Assembly (NCBI GenBank): GCA_003265685.1
Contig: QJOU01000030.1
Coordinates: forward strand, 21,234-85,233
Direction of reading: 5' to 3'
Source of the DNA: Piscinibacter caeni
Lineage (GTDB): Bacteria > Pseudomonadota > Gammaproteobacteria > Burkholderiales > Burkholderiaceae_C
Length of the DNA: 64,000 nucleotides
The position numbers were made by a program, and so were the translations under genes. The notes below the pieces were generated by a model, which worked only from the letters and a program-made list of their open reading frames with translations, was not told the DNA's origin and ran no database searches. This document shows positions 36,937 to 46,602 of the stretch, in pieces; the first letter of the stretch is position 1, and each line of letters opens with the position of its first letter.

Positions 36937-38187
36937 ATGAGCAAGCAGGGCCAGGCGCTCTCGGTGCTGATCGTCAGCACCCTGGCGTTCACCGTGTGCT
37001 TCATGGTCTGGATGATGTTCGGCGTGATCGGCATCCCGATCAAGAAGACGCTGAACCTCAACGCGACCGAGTTCGGCCTGCTGACGGCCACGCCGGTGCT
37101 GACCGGCTCGCTGATCCGCGTGCCGCTGGGCATCTGGACCGACAAGTACGGCGGCCGCATCGTGATGGCCGTGCTGATGGCCAGCACGGTGCCGGCGATC
37201 TTCCTGATGTCCTACGCGACGGCGTACTGGCATTTCCTCGCGATCGGCCTGTTCGTCGGCCTGGCCGGCGGCTCGTTCTCGGTGGGCACGCCCTACGTGG
37301 CGCGCTGGTTCCCGAAGAAGCGCCAGGGCTTCGCGATGGGCGTGTACGGCGCGGGCAACTCGGGCGCGGCGGTCAACAAGTTCGTCGCGCCGGCGCTCGT
37401 GGTCGCCTTCGGCTGGACCATGGTGCCCACCGTCTACGCCGCGATCATGCTCGGCACGGTGGTCGTGTTCTGGCTCTTCAGCTACAGCGACCCGGCGCAC
37501 CACGTGCCCGCGCACACCAAGTTCAGCGACCAGCTCAAGGCGCTGAAGGACCCGAAGGTCCTGAAGTACTGCCAGTACTACTCGATCGTGTTCGGCGGCT
37601 ACGTGGCGCTGAGCCTGTGGATGGTGCAGTACTACGTCGGCGAGTACGGACTGGACATCCGCGCCGCGGCGCTGCTGGCGGCCTGCTTCTCGCTGCCCGG
37701 CGGCGTGTTGCGCGCCATCGGCGGCTGGCTGTCGGACAAGTACGGTGCGCACAGCGTCACCTGGTGGGTGATGTGGGTGAGCTGGATCTGCCTGTTCCTG
37801 CTCTCCTACCCGCAGACCGACTTCACGATCGTGACCGTCAACGGCGCCAGGACCTTCCACCTCGGCCTGAACGTCTACGCCTTCACCGGGCTGATGTTCG
37901 TGCTCGGCATCTGCTGGGCCTTCGGCAAGGCGAGCGTCTTCAAGTACATCAGCGACGACTACCCGCACAACATCGGCACGATCAGCGGCATCGTCGGCCT
38001 GGCCGGTGGCCTGGGCGGCTTCGTGCTGCCGATCATGTTCGGCGCGCTGATGGACCTGACCGGCATCCGCTCCAGCGCCTTCATGCTGATGTACGGCGTG
38101 GTCTGGGTCTCGCTGATCTGGATGTACTGGACCGAGGTGCGCAAGACCGAGGTCATCGGCCCCCGCTCGCAGGCCTTCGCCCGCTGA
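36937..38187 (+). CDS. narK1: Nitrate transporter NarK1 (MFS)
   Basis: This 416-residue 12-helix protein belongs to the nitrate/nitrite porter family. The nitrate signature is in GSFSVGTPYVARWFPKKRQG and GYGAGNSGAAVNKF-like (GVYGAGNSGAAVNKFVAP). Arg residues for anion binding are at GTPYVARW and at LRAIGGWLSDKYG. NarK1 proteins are proton/nitrate symporters that start uptake before nitrite accumulates. GGGGGA lies 11 bases upstream of the start. Followed by narK2 with a 19-base gap. Confidence 0.9.
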   Translation: MSKQGQALSVLIVSTLAFTVCFMVWMMFGVIGIPIKKTLNLNATEFGLLTATPVLTGSLIRVPLGIWTDKYGGRIVMAVLMASTVPAIFLMSYATAYWHFLAIGLFVGLAGGSFSVGTPYVARWFPKKRQGFAMGVYGAGNSGAAVNKFVAPALVVAFGWTMVPTVYAAIMLGTVVVFWLFSYSDPAHHVPAHTKFSDQLKALKDPKVLKYCQYYSIVFGGYVALSLWMVQYYVGEYGLDIRAAALLAACFSLPGGVLRAIGGWLSDKYGAHSVTWWVMWVSWICLFLLSYPQTDFTIVTVNGARTFHLGLNVYAFTGLMFVLGICWAFGKASVFKYISDDYPHNIGTISGIVGLAGGLGGFVLPIMFGALMDLTGIRSSAFMLMYGVVWVSLIWMYWTEVRKTEVIGPRSQAFAR

Positions 38188-38206
38188 GCTTCTTCGAGGA
38201 ACCATC

Positions 38207-39859
38207 ATGAACACCACCACCGCCGCCGGTGCACCCGCGCGTGCAGCGAGCGGCGCGGACATCGCCGACTGGCGGCCTGAGGACGAGGAATTCTGGGAAA
38301 GCACCGGCAAGAAGATCGCCTACCGCAACCTCTGGATCTCGGTGCCCGCGCTGCTGTGCGGCTTCGCGGTCTGGGGCATGTGGGGGATCATCAGCGTGCA
38401 GATGCTCAACCTCGGCTTCCCGTTCACGCAGGCCGAGCTGTTCACGCTGACCGCGATCGCCGGCATCGCCGGCGCGACGATGCGCATCCCGGCCTCCTTC
38501 CTGGTGCGCCTCTCGGGCGGGCGCAACACCATCTTCCTGACCACCGCGATGCTGCTCGCGCCGGCCATCGGCACCGGCATCGTGCTGCAGCACAAGGACT
38601 GGCCGCTGTGGGCCTTCCAGCTGATGGCGCTGTGGTCGGGCGTGGGCGGCGGCAACTTCGCCTCGTCGATGTCCAACATCAGCACCTTCTTCCCGAAGCG
38701 GCTGCAGGGCACCGCGCTCGGGCTGAACGCGGGGCTGGGCAACTTCGGCGTGACGACGATGCAGATCGTCATCCCGCTGGTGATGACGGTCGGCCTGTTC
38801 GGCACCTTCGGCGGCGAGCCGATGACGCTGCTGAAGGACAGCGGCTGGATCTTCGGCAAGATCGCCGCCGGCACGTCGACCTGGATCCAGAACGCCGGCT
38901 TCGCCTGGCTGCTCTCGCTGGTGCCGCTGTCGATCCTGTGCTGGTTCGGCATGAACAACCTGAAGACGGTCTCGCCCGACACGGGCCATCCGCTCGTCGC
39001 GTTCGCCAAGATCACCTGGCTCTACACGCTGGCCTTCATCCCGTCGATCCTCGGGCTGTACCTGTACCTGCCCAAGCCGACCGGGCTGGGCCTGATCAGC
39101 ATGTGGGTCGCGATCCCGCTGGACATCGTGGCCGCGCTGACCATCATGCGCCTGGCCGCCTTCGGCCCGATGAAGGAGAACATCGCGAAGCAGTTCGCGA
39201 TCTTCCGCGACAAGCACACCTGGTCGCTGACGGCCCTCTACATCGTCACCTTCGGCTCGTTCATCGGCTTCTCGATGGCGCTGCCGCTGGCGATGAAGGT
39301 GATCTTCGGCGTCAGCCACGTGCAGGACGCCGCCGGCGTGTGGCAGCACACGGCCGCCAACCCGAACGCGCCGACCGTGCTGGCCTACGCCTGGATCGGC
39401 CCCTTCGTCGGCGCCGCGGTGCGCCCGGTGGGCGGCTGGATCAGCGACAAGCTCGGCGGCTCGATCGTCACGCAGGTGATCTCGGCGGTGATGGTGGCCG
39501 CCTCCGTCGCCGTCGGCTGGGTGATGCAGCAGGCCTGGTACTCGGCCACGCCGGAGCAGTACTTCCCGGCCTTCCTCGGCCTGTTCATCCTGCTGTTCGC
39601 CGCCAGCGGCATCGGCAACGGCTCGACCTTCCGCACCATCGGCGTGATCTTCGACCGCGCCCAGGCCGGCCCGGTGCTGGGCTGGACCTCGGCGGTGGCT
39701 GCCTACGGCGCCTTCATCGCGCCGATCGTGATCGGCGACCAGATCAAGGCCGGCACGCCGCAGTTCGCGATGTACGGCTTCGCGGTGTTCTACGCCGTCT
39801 GCCTGGTGCTGAACTGGTGGTTCTACCTGCGCCGCAACGCCTACGTGAAGAACCCTTGA
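38207..39859 (+). CDS. narK2: Nitrate/nitrite antiporter NarK2 (MFS)
   Basis: This 550-residue protein has a hydrophilic N-terminal stretch of about 40 residues (DIADWRPEDEEFWESTG), 12 membrane helices and the porter signatures GGNFASSMSNISTFFPK and LNAGLGNFGVTTMQ. It is longer than narK1 because of an extended loop (residues 200-290). In this class the second member exchanges nitrate in for nitrite out. It is 10 bases from narG and presumably transcribed with it. Confidence 0.9.
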   Translation: MNTTTAAGAPARAASGADIADWRPEDEEFWESTGKKIAYRNLWISVPALLCGFAVWGMWGIISVQMLNLGFPFTQAELFTLTAIAGIAGATMRIPASFLVRLSGGRNTIFLTTAMLLAPAIGTGIVLQHKDWPLWAFQLMALWSGVGGGNFASSMSNISTFFPKRLQGTALGLNAGLGNFGVTTMQIVIPLVMTVGLFGTFGGEPMTLLKDSGWIFGKIAAGTSTWIQNAGFAWLLSLVPLSILCWFGMNNLKTVSPDTGHPLVAFAKITWLYTLAFIPSILGLYLYLPKPTGLGLISMWVAIPLDIVAALTIMRLAAFGPMKENIAKQFAIFRDKHTWSLTALYIVTFGSFIGFSMALPLAMKVIFGVSHVQDAAGVWQHTAANPNAPTVLAYAWIGPFVGAAVRPVGGWISDKLGGSIVTQVISAVMVAASVAVGWVMQQAWYSATPEQYFPAFLGLFILLFAASGIGNGSTFRTIGVIFDRAQAGPVLGWTSAVAAYGAFIAPIVIGDQIKAGTPQFAMYGFAVFYAVCLVLNWWFYLRRNAYVKNP

Positions 39860-39869
39860 AAGAACCGAC

Positions 39870-42800
39870 ATGAGCCACTTCCTCGATCGACTCACGTACT
39901 TCAAGCAGCCCAAGGAGGCCTTCTCCGGCGGGCACGGCGTCGCCACCGGCGAGGACCGCACCTGGGAGGACGCCTACCGCGACCGCTGGGCGCACGACAA
40001 GGTGGTGCGCTCCACCCACGGCGTGAACTGCACCGGCTCGTGCTCGTGGAAGATCCACGTCAAGGGCGGCATCGTCACCTGGGAGACGCAGCAGACCGAC
40101 TACCCGCGCACCCGCTGGGACATGCCCAACCACGAGCCGCGCGGCTGCGCGCGCGGCGCGAGCTACAGCTGGTACCTCTACAGCGCCAACCGTGTGAAGT
40201 ACCCGCTGGTGCGCGGCCGGCTGCTGAAGGCCTGGCGCGAGGCGCGCCTCCAGCACGACCCGGTGACCGCCTGGGCCAGCCTGGTGGAGGACGAGGCCAA
40301 GCGGCGCGACTGGCAGCGCGTGCGCGGCCTGGGCGGCTTCGTGCGCTCGAGCTGGGACGAGGTCAACGAGATCGTCGCCGCGGCCAACGTGCACACCATC
40401 AAGAAGCACGGGCCGGACCGCATCATCGGCTTTTCGCCGATCCCGGCGATGTCGATGATCAGCTACGCCGCCGGCTCGCGCTACCTGTCGCTGATCGGCG
40501 GCGTGTGCATGAGCTTCTACGACTGGTACTGCGACCTGCCGCCCTCGAGCCCGCAGGTCTGGGGCGAGCAGACCGACGTGCCCGAGTCGGCCGACTGGTA
40601 CAACAGCACCTACCTGATCGCCTGGGGCAGCAACGTGCCGCAGACGCGCACGCCCGACGCGCACTTCTTCACCGAGGTGCGCTACAAGGGTGCGAAGACG
40701 GTGGCGGTGACACCCGACTACGCCGAGATCAGCAAGCTCTGCGACCTCTGGCTGCACCCCAAGCAGGGCACCGACGCCGCGCTCGCGATGGCCATGGGCC
40801 ACGTGATCCTGAAGGAGTTCTACTTCGACAAGCGGTCCGCGTATTTCGACGACTACGCGCGCCGCTACACCGACCTGCCGATGCTGGTGCTGCTGAAGGA
40901 GCAGGCCCTGCCCGACGGCCGCACGGCGCTGGTGCCCGACCGCTACCTGCGCGCGAGCGACTTCAACGGCAAGCTCGGCCAGGCCAACCACCCGGAATGG
41001 AAGACGGTGGCCTTCGACGAGGTCGGCAAGGTCGTGCTGCCGAACGGCGCGATCGGCTTCCGCTGGGGCCCGGACGGGCGCGCCGACGCCGGCCAGTGGA
41101 ACCTCGAGGCCAAGGAGGCGCGCCACGGCAAGGACGTGAAGCTCAAGCTCTCGGTGCTCGAGGGGGACTACCCGGGCGGCGAGACCGCGCAGGTCGCCTT
41201 CCCGTACTTCGCCGGCAGCGCCACCGAACATTTCACCGCCAGCCCGCAGAGCGGCGGCGAGGTGCTGGTGCGCACGGTGCCGGTGCAGCGCATCACGCTC
41301 GGCAAGGAAGGCGAGAAGCGCGAGGCCGTGGTCGCCACGGTGTTCGACCTGCAGGTGGCCAACTACGGCGTCGCGCGCGGCCTGCCCGGCGACAGCGCGC
41401 CCACGAGCTACGACGACGACCAGCCCTACACCCCGGCCTGGCAGGAGCGCATCACCGGCGTGCCGCGGGCGCAGGTGATCAGCGTGGCGCGCGAGTTCGC
41501 AGACAACGCCGACAAGACACGCGGCAAGTCGATGGTGATCATCGGCGCGGCGATGAACCACTGGTACCACTGCGACATGAACTACCGCGGCATCATCAAC
41601 ATGCTGATGATGTGCGGCTGCATCGGCCAGAGCGGCGGCGGCTGGGCGCATTACGTGGGCCAGGAGAAGCTGCGCCCGCAGACCGGCTGGACGGCGCTGG
41701 CCTTCGCGCTGGACTGGATCCGCCCGCCGCGCCAGCAGAACAGCACCAGCTTCTTCTACGCCCACACCGACCAGTGGCGCTACGAGAAGCTCGGCGTCGA
41801 GGAGGTGCTCTCGCCGCTGGCCGACAAGGCGGCCTTCGGCGGCAGCATGATCGACTACAACGTGCGCGCCGAGCGCATGGGCTGGCTGCCCTCGGCGCCG
41901 CAGCTGCAGACCAACCCGATCCAGGTGGTGAAGGACGCCGCCGCAGCCGGCCAGGACGCCAAGGCCTACGCCAGCGCCGCGCTGAAGAGCGGCAAGCTGC
42001 GCATGAGCTGCGAGGACCCGGACGAGCCGGCCAACTGGCCGCGCAACATGTTCGTCTGGCGCTCCAACCTGCTCGGCTCCTCGGGCAAGGGCCACGAGTA
42101 CTTCCTCAAGCACCTGCTGGGCACCACGCACGGCGTGCAGGGCAAGGACCTGGGCCCCGACGACGCCAAGCCCGAGGAGGTGGTCTGGCACGACCAGGCG
42201 CCCGAGGGCAAGCTCGACCTGCTGGTGACGCTCGACTTCCGCATGAGCACCACCTGCCTGTACTCGGACATCGTGCTGCCCACCGCGACCTGGTACGAGA
42301 AGAACGACCTCAACACCAGCGACATGCACCCCTTCATCCACCCGCTCTCGACCGCGGTGGACCCGGCCTGGCAGTCGCGCAGCGACTGGGAGATCTACAA
42401 GGGCTTCGCGAAGAAGTTCAGCGAGGTCTGCGTCGGGCACCTGGGCGTCGAGAAGGAGCTGGTGCTGACGCCGCTGATGCACGACAGCCCGGCCGAGCTG
42501 GCCCAGCCCTTCGACGTGAAGGAGTGGAAGAAGGGCGAGTGCGAGCTGATCCCGGGCGTCACCGCGCCGCAGATGGCGGTGGTCGAGCGCGACTACCCGA
42601 ACGTCTACAAGCGCTTCACCGCGCTCGGGCCGCTGATGACCAAGGTGGGCAACGGCGGCAAGGGCATCGCCTGGAACACGCAGGACGAGGTGAAGCAGCT
42701 CGCCGAGCTGAACGGCGTGGTCAGCGAGCCCGGCGCCACCTGCGGCATGCCGAAGATCGAGAGCGACATCGACGCCTGCGAGGTGGTGCTGCAGCTCGCG

Positions 42801-43661
42801 CCCGAGACCAACGGCCACGTGGCGGTGAAGGCCTGGGAGGCGCTGTCCAAGGCCACCGGCCGCGAGCACGCGCACCTGGCGCTGCACCGCGAGGACGAGA
42901 AGATCCGCTTCCGCGACATCCAGGCCCAGCCGCGCAAGATCATCAGCTCGCCGACCTGGTCCGGCCTCGAGTCCGAGAAGGTCTCGTACAACGCCGGCTA
43001 CACCAACGTGCACGAGCTGATCCCCTGGCGCACGCTCACCGGGCGCCAGCAGTTCTACCAGGACCACCCCTGGATGCGCGCCTTCGGCGAGGGCTTCGTC
43101 AGCTACCGCCCGCCGGTGGACCTGAAGACGACCGCGGGCATCCACGGCATCAAGGGCAACGGCAACACCGAGATCCTGCTGAACTTCATCACGCCGCACC
43201 AGAAGTGGGGCATCCACAGCACCTACAGCGACAACCTGCTGATGCTGACGCTCAACCGCGGCGGCCCGGTGATCTGGCTCTCGGAGGACGACGCGAAGCG
43301 GGCCGGCATCGTCGACAACGACTGGGTCGAGCTGTTCAACATCAACGGTGCGATCGCGGCGCGCGCGGTGGTCAGCCAGCGCGTCAATCCGGGCATGGTG
43401 CTGATGTACCACGCGCAGGAGAAGATCATCAACACGCCGGGCTCGGAGATCACCGGCACGCGCGGCGGCATCCACAACTCGGTGACCCGCATCGTGCTCA
43501 AGCCCACGCACATGATCGGCGGCTACGCGCAGCTGAGCTACGGCTTCAACTACTACGGGACCATCGGCACCAACCGCGACGAGTTCGTCGTGGTGCGCAA
43601 GATGAACAAGGTCGACTGGCTCGACACGCCCGTGAACCAGACGCAAGGAGTGTCGGCATGA
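39870..43661 (+). CDS. narG: Respiratory nitrate reductase alpha subunit
   Basis: This 1263-residue molybdenum enzyme reduces nitrate to nitrite on the cytoplasmic side of the membrane. The N-terminal iron-sulfur site uses His50, Cys54, Cys58 (HGVNCTGSCSW) and Cys93 (EPRGCARGASY), as in E. coli NarG. The molybdenum-ligand Asp is in ESADWYNSTYLIAWGSNVP, followed by PQTRTPDAHFF. Length matches the family (about 1250). No twin-arginine leader, consistent with the membrane-bound NarGHI type. Overlaps narH by 4 bases (ATGA). Confidence 0.97.
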   Translation: MSHFLDRLTYFKQPKEAFSGGHGVATGEDRTWEDAYRDRWAHDKVVRSTHGVNCTGSCSWKIHVKGGIVTWETQQTDYPRTRWDMPNHEPRGCARGASYSWYLYSANRVKYPLVRGRLLKAWREARLQHDPVTAWASLVEDEAKRRDWQRVRGLGGFVRSSWDEVNEIVAAANVHTIKKHGPDRIIGFSPIPAMSMISYAAGSRYLSLIGGVCMSFYDWYCDLPPSSPQVWGEQTDVPESADWYNSTYLIAWGSNVPQTRTPDAHFFTEVRYKGAKTVAVTPDYAEISKLCDLWLHPKQGTDAALAMAMGHVILKEFYFDKRSAYFDDYARRYTDLPMLVLLKEQALPDGRTALVPDRYLRASDFNGKLGQANHPEWKTVAFDEVGKVVLPNGAIGFRWGPDGRADAGQWNLEAKEARHGKDVKLKLSVLEGDYPGGETAQVAFPYFAGSATEHFTASPQSGGEVLVRTVPVQRITLGKEGEKREAVVATVFDLQVANYGVARGLPGDSAPTSYDDDQPYTPAWQERITGVPRAQVISVAREFADNADKTRGKSMVIIGAAMNHWYHCDMNYRGIINMLMMCGCIGQSGGGWAHYVGQEKLRPQTGWTALAFALDWIRPPRQQNSTSFFYAHTDQWRYEKLGVEEVLSPLADKAAFGGSMIDYNVRAERMGWLPSAPQLQTNPIQVVKDAAAAGQDAKAYASAALKSGKLRMSCEDPDEPANWPRNMFVWRSNLLGSSGKGHEYFLKHLLGTTHGVQGKDLGPDDAKPEEVVWHDQAPEGKLDLLVTLDFRMSTTCLYSDIVLPTATWYEKNDLNTSDMHPFIHPLSTAVDPAWQSRSDWEIYKGFAKKFSEVCVGHLGVEKELVLTPLMHDSPAELAQPFDVKEWKKGECELIPGVTAPQMAVVERDYPNVYKRFTALGPLMTKVGNGGKGIAWNTQDEVKQLAELNGVVSEPGATCGMPKIESDIDACEVVLQLAPETNGHVAVKAWEALSKATGREHAHLALHREDEKIRFRDIQAQPRKIISSPTWSGLESEKVSYNAGYTNVHELIPWRTLTGRQQFYQDHPWMRAFGEGFVSYRPPVDLKTTAGIHGIKGNGNTEILLNFITPHQKWGIHSTYSDNLLMLTLNRGGPVIWLSEDDAKRAGIVDNDWVELFNINGAIAARAVVSQRVNPGMVLMYHAQEKIINTPGSEITGTRGGIHNSVTRIVLKPTHMIGGYAQLSYGFNYYGTIGTNRDEFVVVRKMNKVDWLDTPVNQTQGVSA

Positions 43662-45181
43662 AGATCCGCGCACAGATCGGCATGGTGCTGAACCTGGACA
43701 AGTGCATCGGGTGCCACACCTGCTCGGTGACCTGCAAGAACGTCTGGACCAGCCGCAAGGGCATGGAGTACGCCTGGTTCAACAACGTCGAGACCAAGCC
43801 CGGCATCGGCTACCCGAAGGAGTGGGAGAACCAGGACAAGTGGAACGGCGGCTGGGTGCGCAACGCCGACGGCTCGATCCAGCCGCGCCAGGGCGCGAAG
43901 TGGAAGCTGCTGATGCGCATCTTCGCGAACCCGAACCTGCCGCAGATCGACGACTACTACGAACCCTTCACCTTCGACTACGAGCACCTGCAGACGGCGC
44001 CCGAGATGAAGGCGGCGCCCACCGCGCGCCCGCGTTCGCTCATCACCGGGCAGCGCATGGAGAAGATCGAGTGGGGCCCGAACTGGGAGGAGATCCTCGG
44101 CGGCGAGTTCTCCAAGCGCTCGAAGGACAAGAACTTCGACGAGGTGCAGAAGGACATCTACGGGCAGTTCGAGAACACCTTCATGATGTACCTGCCGCGG
44201 CTGTGCGAGCACTGCCTGAACCCGGCCTGCGTGGCGAGCTGCCCGAGCGGCAGCATCTACAAGCGCGAGGAGGACGGCATCGTCCTGATCGACCAGGACA
44301 AGTGCCGCGGCTGGCGCATGTGCGTCTCGGGCTGCCCGTACAAGAAGATCTACTACAACTGGAACACCGGCAAGGCCGAGAAGTGCATCTTCTGCTACCC
44401 GCGCATCGAGGCGGGCCAGCCGACGGTGTGCTCCGAGACCTGCGTGGGCCGCATCCGCTACCTCGGCGTGCTGCTGTACGACGCCGACCGCATCGAGCAG
44501 GCCGCGAGCGTCGAGCACGACCGCGATCTGTACGAGGCGCAGCTCGGCATCTTCCTCGACCCGAACGACCCGGCCGTGATCGAGCAGGCGCGTGCCGACG
44601 GCATCCCCGACGCGTGGATGGAGGCGGCGCGCCGCAGCCCGGTCTACAAGATGGCGGTGGAGTGGAAGGTGGCGCTGCCGCTGCACCCGGAGTACCGCAC
44701 GCTGCCGATGGTCTGGTACGTGCCGCCGCTGTCGCCGATCACCGCCGCGGCCAATGCCGGCCATGTCGGCATCAACGGCCAGATTCCGGACGTGCAGCAG
44801 CTGCGCATCCCGATCAAGTACCTCGCCAACCTGCTGACCGCGGGTGACACCGTGCCGGTGGTGCGTGCGCTCGAGCGCATGCTCGCGATGCGCGCCTACC
44901 AGCGCGGCAAGCATGTCGACGGCACGCCGGACCTGGCGGCGCTGCAGCAGGTCGGCCTGTCGGAGGCCGAGGTCGAGGACATGTACCGCACCATGGCGAT
45001 CGCCAACTACGAGGACCGCTTCGTCATCCCCAGCACGCACCGCGAGTACGCCGAGGACGCCTTCGACGTGCGCGGCGGCTGCGGCTTCTCGTTCGGCAAC
45101 GGCTGCTCGGAGGGCTCGAGCGACGTCTCGCTGTTCGGTGGCGGCAAGCGCCGCACCATCCCGATCAAGGCGGAGGCATGA
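43658..45181 (+). CDS. narH: Respiratory nitrate reductase beta subunit
   Basis: This 507-residue protein passes electrons from NarI to NarG through four clusters. Cysteine groups are CIGCHTCSVTCKNVW, CEHCLNPACVASCPSG, CRGWRMCVSGCPYKK (Trp in place of one Cys makes this the 3Fe-4S site) and CIFCYPRIEAGQPTVCSETC. AAGGAG lies 8 bases before the ATG inside the end of narG. Overlaps narJ by 4 bases. Confidence 0.97.
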   Translation: MKIRAQIGMVLNLDKCIGCHTCSVTCKNVWTSRKGMEYAWFNNVETKPGIGYPKEWENQDKWNGGWVRNADGSIQPRQGAKWKLLMRIFANPNLPQIDDYYEPFTFDYEHLQTAPEMKAAPTARPRSLITGQRMEKIEWGPNWEEILGGEFSKRSKDKNFDEVQKDIYGQFENTFMMYLPRLCEHCLNPACVASCPSGSIYKREEDGIVLIDQDKCRGWRMCVSGCPYKKIYYNWNTGKAEKCIFCYPRIEAGQPTVCSETCVGRIRYLGVLLYDADRIEQAASVEHDRDLYEAQLGIFLDPNDPAVIEQARADGIPDAWMEAARRSPVYKMAVEWKVALPLHPEYRTLPMVWYVPPLSPITAAANAGHVGINGQIPDVQQLRIPIKYLANLLTAGDTVPVVRALERMLAMRAYQRGKHVDGTPDLAALQQVGLSEAEVEDMYRTMAIANYEDRFVIPSTHREYAEDAFDVRGGCGFSFGNGCSEGSSDVSLFGGGKRRTIPIKAEA

Positions 45182-45885
45182 GCATGAACCTCTTCGCTCC
45201 TCCCGACGCCCGGCTCACGCTGCGCGTGCTGGCCAAGCTGCTCGCCTACCCCGACGCCGAGCTGCGCGCCCACCTGGGCGAGCTGCGCGAGGCGCTGCGG
45301 GCCGAGCGGGCGCTGAGCCTCGCGCGCCGCAGCGAGCTCGAGGCCCTGATCGACCGCCTGGCCGCGACCCCGGCGCTGGAGGCCGAGGCCGCCTACGTCG
45401 AGCTGTTCGACCGCGGCCGCAGCACCTCGCTGCACCTGTTCGAGCATGTGCACGGCGATTCGCGTGACCGCGGCCCGGCGATGATCGACCTGATCCGCAC
45501 CTACGAAGAGGCCGGCCTGCTGTTCGGCCCCGACGAGCTGCCCGACCACCTGTGCGTGCTGCTCGAGTTCGCCTCCACGCTGGCGCCGCGCGCCGCGCGC
45601 GAGTTCCTGGCCGAGACGGCGCACCTGCTCGTCAAGGTCTTCAGCGCGCTGCTCGGGCGCGGCAGCCCGTACGCCAGCGCGCTCGGCGCGGTGATCGAGC
45701 TGGCCGGCGAGAAGGCCCAGGCCGTGCCGCTGGCGAGCGAGCCGGCGCTCGACGAGGCCTGGGAGGAGCCGGCTGCCTTCGACGGCTGCTCCACGCAAGG
45801 CCAGGCCCGCCCCGGCACGCCGCAGCCGGTGCAGATCGTCCGCCAGTCCCCCCAGACTCATCAGACCCAAGGAGCCCACGCATGA
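45178..45885 (+). CDS. narJ: Nitrate reductase assembly chaperone
   Basis: This 235-residue protein is the TorD/NarJ-type chaperone that holds NarG until the molybdenum cofactor and iron-sulfur sites are inserted. The family signatures are YVELFDRGRSTSLHLFEHVHGDSRDRGPAM (shown here by its key residues ELFDRGR and HLFEHVHG) and PDELPDHLCVLLEFAS. The C-terminal 40 residues are Gln/Pro-rich and less conserved. Four-base overlaps on both sides. Confidence 0.95.
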   Translation: MSMNLFAPPDARLTLRVLAKLLAYPDAELRAHLGELREALRAERALSLARRSELEALIDRLAATPALEAEAAYVELFDRGRSTSLHLFEHVHGDSRDRGPAMIDLIRTYEEAGLLFGPDELPDHLCVLLEFASTLAPRAAREFLAETAHLLVKVFSALLGRGSPYASALGAVIELAGEKAQAVPLASEPALDEAWEEPAAFDGCSTQGQARPGTPQPVQIVRQSPQTHQTQGAHA

Positions 45886-46589
45886 AAGCCTGGCTCGACA
45901 CGCTGCTGTTCGGCGTCTACCCCTACATCTGCCTCGCCGTGTTCCTGCTCGGCAGCCTGCTGCGCTTCGACCGCGACCAGTACACCTGGAAGAGCGATTC
46001 CTCGCAGCTGCTGCGCGCCGGGCAGCTGAAATGGGGCAGCAACCTGTTCCACCTCGGCATCCTGTTCCTGCTGTTCGGCCACACGGTCGGCATGCTGACG
46101 CCGCACTTCGTCTACGAGCCGTTCATCTCGGCCGGTGCCAAGCAGCTGCTGGCGATGGTTTCGGGCGGCCTGTTCGGCGTGCTCGGCATCATCGGCCTGA
46201 GCCTGCTGCTGCACCGGCGCCTGGCCGACGAGCGCATCCGCGCGACGAGCAGGACCAGCGACATCGTGCTGCTGGTGCTGCTGTGGCTGCAGTTCGCGCT
46301 CGGGCTGGCGACGGTGCCGCTGTCGGCCCAGCACCTGGACGGCAGCATGATGCTGGTGCTGGCCGAGTGGGCGCAGCGCATCGCCACCTTCCGCGGCGGC
46401 GCGGCCGAGCTGATGGCCGGGGTGGGCCCGGTGTTCCGCGCCCACATGGTGCTCGGCATGACGATCTTCCTGGTCTTCCCGTTCACGCGCCTGGTGCACG
46501 TGTGGAGCGGCTTCGGCACGCTGGCCTACATCGTGCGGCCCTACCAGGTGGTGCGGGCGCGCCGGCTGAACCTTCCCGCCGGACGTTGA
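45882..46589 (+). CDS. narI: Respiratory nitrate reductase gamma subunit
   Basis: This 235-residue membrane protein is the di-haem cytochrome b that takes electrons from quinol. Five membrane segments are visible (residues about 5-25, 50-70, 88-110, 125-148, 185-205). Haem His ligands lie in FHLGILFLLFGH and in FRAHMVLG and FTRLVHVWSG. AAGGAG is 7 bases before the ATG. It closes the four-gene narGHJI block. Confidence 0.95.
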   Translation: MKAWLDTLLFGVYPYICLAVFLLGSLLRFDRDQYTWKSDSSQLLRAGQLKWGSNLFHLGILFLLFGHTVGMLTPHFVYEPFISAGAKQLLAMVSGGLFGVLGIIGLSLLLHRRLADERIRATSRTSDIVLLVLLWLQFALGLATVPLSAQHLDGSMMLVLAEWAQRIATFRGGAAELMAGVGPVFRAHMVLGMTIFLVFPFTRLVHVWSGFGTLAYIVRPYQVVRARRLNLPAGR

Positions 46590-46602
46590 CACGGAGGCTG
46601 CC

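Noticed and set aside
40040..43657. A 1200-codon open frame in the +1 frame of narG, continuing into narH
   Set aside because: Only the part from 43658 is narH; the upstream part is low-complexity shadow of narG.
39744..43673. A 1309-residue open frame opposite narG
   Set aside because: High-GC coding DNA leaves long open frames on the antisense; this one is composed of Arg/Ala/Val/His-rich sequence with no motif and narG is certain.
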